Origin: Daphnia pulex
Taxonomy: Eukaryota > Arthropoda > Branchiopoda > Diplostraca > Daphniidae
Direction: 5' to 3'
DNA length: 64,000 nucleotides
Assembly: GCF_021134715.1 (NCBI RefSeq)
Contig: NC_060023.1
Location: 3,100,001 to 3,164,000 of the forward strand
Part shown: positions 61,365 to 64,000 of the stretch, piece after piece
Layout of the letters: each line of letters starts with the position of its first letter
Position numbering within the stretch: position 1 is the first letter of the stretch
Made by a program: the position numbers and the translations under genes
The notes under the pieces: generated by a model
Database searches by the model: none
The model's input: the letters and a program-made list of their open reading frames with translations, nothing else
What the model was told of the DNA's origin: nothing

Positions 61365-64000
61365 GCGCTACATTAGCGCGCCAAGTCTCCGATCTAAGGA
61401 CAAAGTTCAGTTTATAACTGCGTATCACTGCGTATATACTGTATGCACGATCTATATTTACATCCTTATTCGAAGATTTTGACTAGACGCAGCTTAGTTG
61501 GTGCAAATATGTAAGGAGATGAAAATATTGATGTCCGTTGTAATTATTAAAAAATCAAGAGCGTAACGGATATACATGTGCCAGTAATTGCTCATTAATA
61601 GAAGTTTGTAATTAAACGGAAACCTCTAAATTCAATCACTAGCGAAAAGGAAAGTTTTTGTTATAAAAATGCGACATGGTTAGATAAATCGAGAGGGTAA
61701 CAGCTATTTCGTAATAGAACTACAGATAGCACTATCTCAAGTTAGCTCAGTGCGCATGTTTCGGTTTCGGTTCGATGTTTTCCACTACTATAGTGATTTT
61801 TTTTTTTAAATTGAGTTATAAATAATGATTTCACACCTACAATCGTTTGCTTTTGGTTAATATTATACTGTAATCTGTTGTTGATTACAAAAAAATCCAT
61901 TTTAATTTATTTATAACCGCGTAATGAAACAAACAAAACTGCTTACTAATAATCTATGTATATATATAAACCTATACCTACGTAAGTATAAGTGAAAGAT
62001 AAAAATGAGTGAGAATAACAACGGCAGAATTCCACAGAGCGATTTATGGCCAATGTATTAACACTAAATTCATAAAGCGGCCAGCAATCATGGTTATTTA
62101 TACAAAAGAGTTTCGACGGACAGAGTGATATAATACAAAATTAAGTGAATGTGAGAAATTGTTTGATCACCATTTATACGCGTTAACTTGATTACTTCTC
62201 AATTGAATACCAGGAGTGTATACTCTATCCAAAGAATCAAACGAACCAGATTTACCCCATCGTTCCAGACTATAATAAGACACATTTTAAGTAATCATTG
62301 AACAAATGAAAATTGAAGCGCCGAATATTGACTAGCTTATCCGAACAATATTAATGAAATAGCTAATAACTAACAGCAAAAGGTTTTGTACACGATAGAT
62401 ATTAGAATATATGTATAATACATAAATATGTCAGTGGTCGATTCAAAATTGGAACATATCACAGCAGAAGCAACCGTTACGTTTCTCACCAAGAATTTGT
62501 GACGCTGTTGATATGCAGGAATTGAATATTTTCTTGTATACGTGTTGACGAAAACTAAAGATGATGAACTAAACGCTCGTCGTTAGAGTATACAATACAT
62601 TTTTGCATGGCTTCAGTAGCACAAGGTTTTTCTACGCAGTGGGAGAGTAGCCAAGGTTCTTGCGCTGGAGGAAAAGGTGGATTTCACGGAAGGAAGGCCG
62701 TTCGGTGGGCAGTCGCCGCCAGCATTCGCACATCAGGTCGTAGATATCGCGAGGGCAGTGCTGTGGTCTCGCCAGGGAAACGCACGGTGGGGCGCTGGCG
62801 ATAGTCCCCTGCGCGAACCGTTGCAGATTTTCGACGACGGCCTCGTCGCTGAGTTCTTGATAGGGACGCTGACGGGCAAGAACGAGGATCTCCCACAGGG
62901 TGACGGCAAACGACCACACGTCACTCTTGGTCGTATATTTCCCCTGGATCACACCATAATTTCCAGACGTTAGGATTGAAACCCCATAACATGTTTGCGT
63001 TATTTGTTGTTGTTATTTGGTATACCTGTATGACGGATTCCCATGCCATCCAGCGGACTGGTAAACCGAGTGCTTGATCCTCGGAGCGATAATAATCCAA
63101 TCCATATATGTCACTGTCGGTCCCAAAATCGCAGATTTTGATCTGAAGCCCTTTGCCTACCAGGCAGTTCCTGTTTGTTTTGTTGTTTATAACATTGCGT
63201 TATAATTTGCAGCATTTTTATAACATTCGAATGAAATTACCTGGCGGCCAAATCGCGATGAACGAAATTTAGTGACTCGAGGTAGCGCATTCCAGATGCG
63301 ATTTGACTGGCAATAAATATCAGACTTCCCATTCTGTTGGCAAATAAAAATGTGAATTAAGTGGGGAATGAATTTTGAACCCAATGCGATTGTTCGTACG
63401 TTAATGTTTCGTCCGGAGTAGAAAACGTTTTCGAAATGTTGTTGCGACTATCGGACAAATTAATTTGGTGATCCGGGCGGAATCGGTGCAACTTTAAGAA
63501 TTGGTTCAAATCGCCGTAGTCCAAATACTCAAGGACGACACAGAATGGCTCTTCCGTCGTGCAGACGGCCAGAACACGAGATAAATGAGGATCGTCCAAG
63601 GCGGCCAGTAGCCTCACTTCCTGGTAGAATCCCGACCTGATTATTTTTGCGAGAGAAGGAAAAATAAATATTTGTGGTTAGACGATAAGAACGAATTGAT
63701 CAAACGGAAACAGATGTGATTTACTTGTCTTTTTCCGACGTATTGGGAAGATATTTAGCGGCCACCAGTCGCCGTGAAGTGTAGACGGCACTTCCGTACT
63801 CGGGAATGTGCTCGGCTTCGGCTTTGTACACCGTGCCGAACGCCCCATTGGCGATTCGCTGGACCAGATGCAGTTTGCTGAGAGATAATTCTGGGATAAT
63901 CAGTGATTCGGCTCTCGATTTCAGGGCGGATAATAATTCTGCGCGGTCCGCTGGCTGTAATAAAATTTTAAAAAATAAAATAAATTATTGGATTAATTTT
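61365..64000 (-). repeat. Right arm of large inverted duplication
   Basis: Reverse complement of 19118-22507 without the 780-bp transposon. It holds DDR exons 11-15, the 3' untranslated region with its signal at 61906-61911, and downstream sequence. It continues past the window edge. Confidence 0.9.
62632..63954 (-). CDS. Ddr: Second discoidin domain receptor copy, kinase exons (partial, runs off window)
   Basis: Exons in transcript order: 63954-63725, 63636-63400, 63333-63241, 63170-63026 and 62943-62632. They match DDR exons 11-15 in length (230, 237, 93, 145 and 312 bp), and every splice site is kept. The 338 residues are intact and differ from the first copy at five positions by my reading: M709I, Q823H, P837T, N908D and I962V (first-copy numbering). 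HRDLAAR, DFG, DYYR and the stop codon are unchanged, and the IANGAFG loop is shared. Introns differ by a few bases at most. The ectodomain and promoter, if present, lie beyond base 64000. It could be a full paralogue, a kinase-only fragment, or an assembly artefact of two haplotypes. Confidence 0.88.

Noticed and set aside
1..64000. CRISPR arrays, bacterial operons or ribosomal RNA genes
   Set aside because: No regularly spaced direct repeats with unique spacers and no rRNA-like blocks. Gene structure is clearly eukaryotic.

Overview
The window looks like nuclear DNA of an arthropod, most likely a cladoceran crustacean of the Daphnia type. Reasons: many short GT-AG introns (66 to 100 bp), compact exons, invertebrate-type gene families (a discoidin domain receptor and secreted C1q-domain proteins) and abundant small DNA transposons. 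No sequence search was possible, so the organism is inferred.

Layout. (1) 1-5147: upstream DNA with simple repeats and no gene I can support. (2) 5230-20488, plus strand: a complete 15-exon discoidin domain receptor tyrosine kinase (DDR) gene. I could join all exons in frame to give 1028 residues. (3) 19118-22507 and 61365-64000: two arms of an inverted duplication. The right arm carries a second, intact set of the five DDR kinase exons on the minus strand, tail to tail with the first gene and about 39 kb away. The rest of that copy lies beyond the window. (4) 21618-31400: a transposon graveyard with TIR elements, IR/DR Tc1-like ends, a Mutator-like transposase relic, a Ty3/gypsy pol relic and a minisatellite. 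(5) 31559-54000: a tandem cluster of secreted coiled-coil/C1q genes. Genes 2 and 4 look complete. Gene 3 has a broken coiled-coil exon that can be skipped in frame. Gene 1 is a pseudogene carrying a small LTR-like insertion. Then come a truncated fifth copy and an orphan promoter. A solo LTR sits between genes 2 and 3. (6) 55927-57111: a Tc1-like end split by a hAT-type element. (7) 57940-59749, minus strand: a complete five-exon MPV17L2-like gene. (8) 60584-60917: a MITE, then the right DDR arm.

How the parts relate. DDR is a collagen-receptor kinase. The C1q proteins are predicted to be secreted lectin- or complement-like recognition proteins, and MPV17L2 is a mitochondrial inner-membrane protein. 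Nothing shows that they form one pathway. The locus is best read as one shaped by duplication: an inverted duplication of the DDR 3' half, tandem duplication and partial conversion of C1q genes, and transposon insertions that can be dated relative to each other from filled and empty sites.
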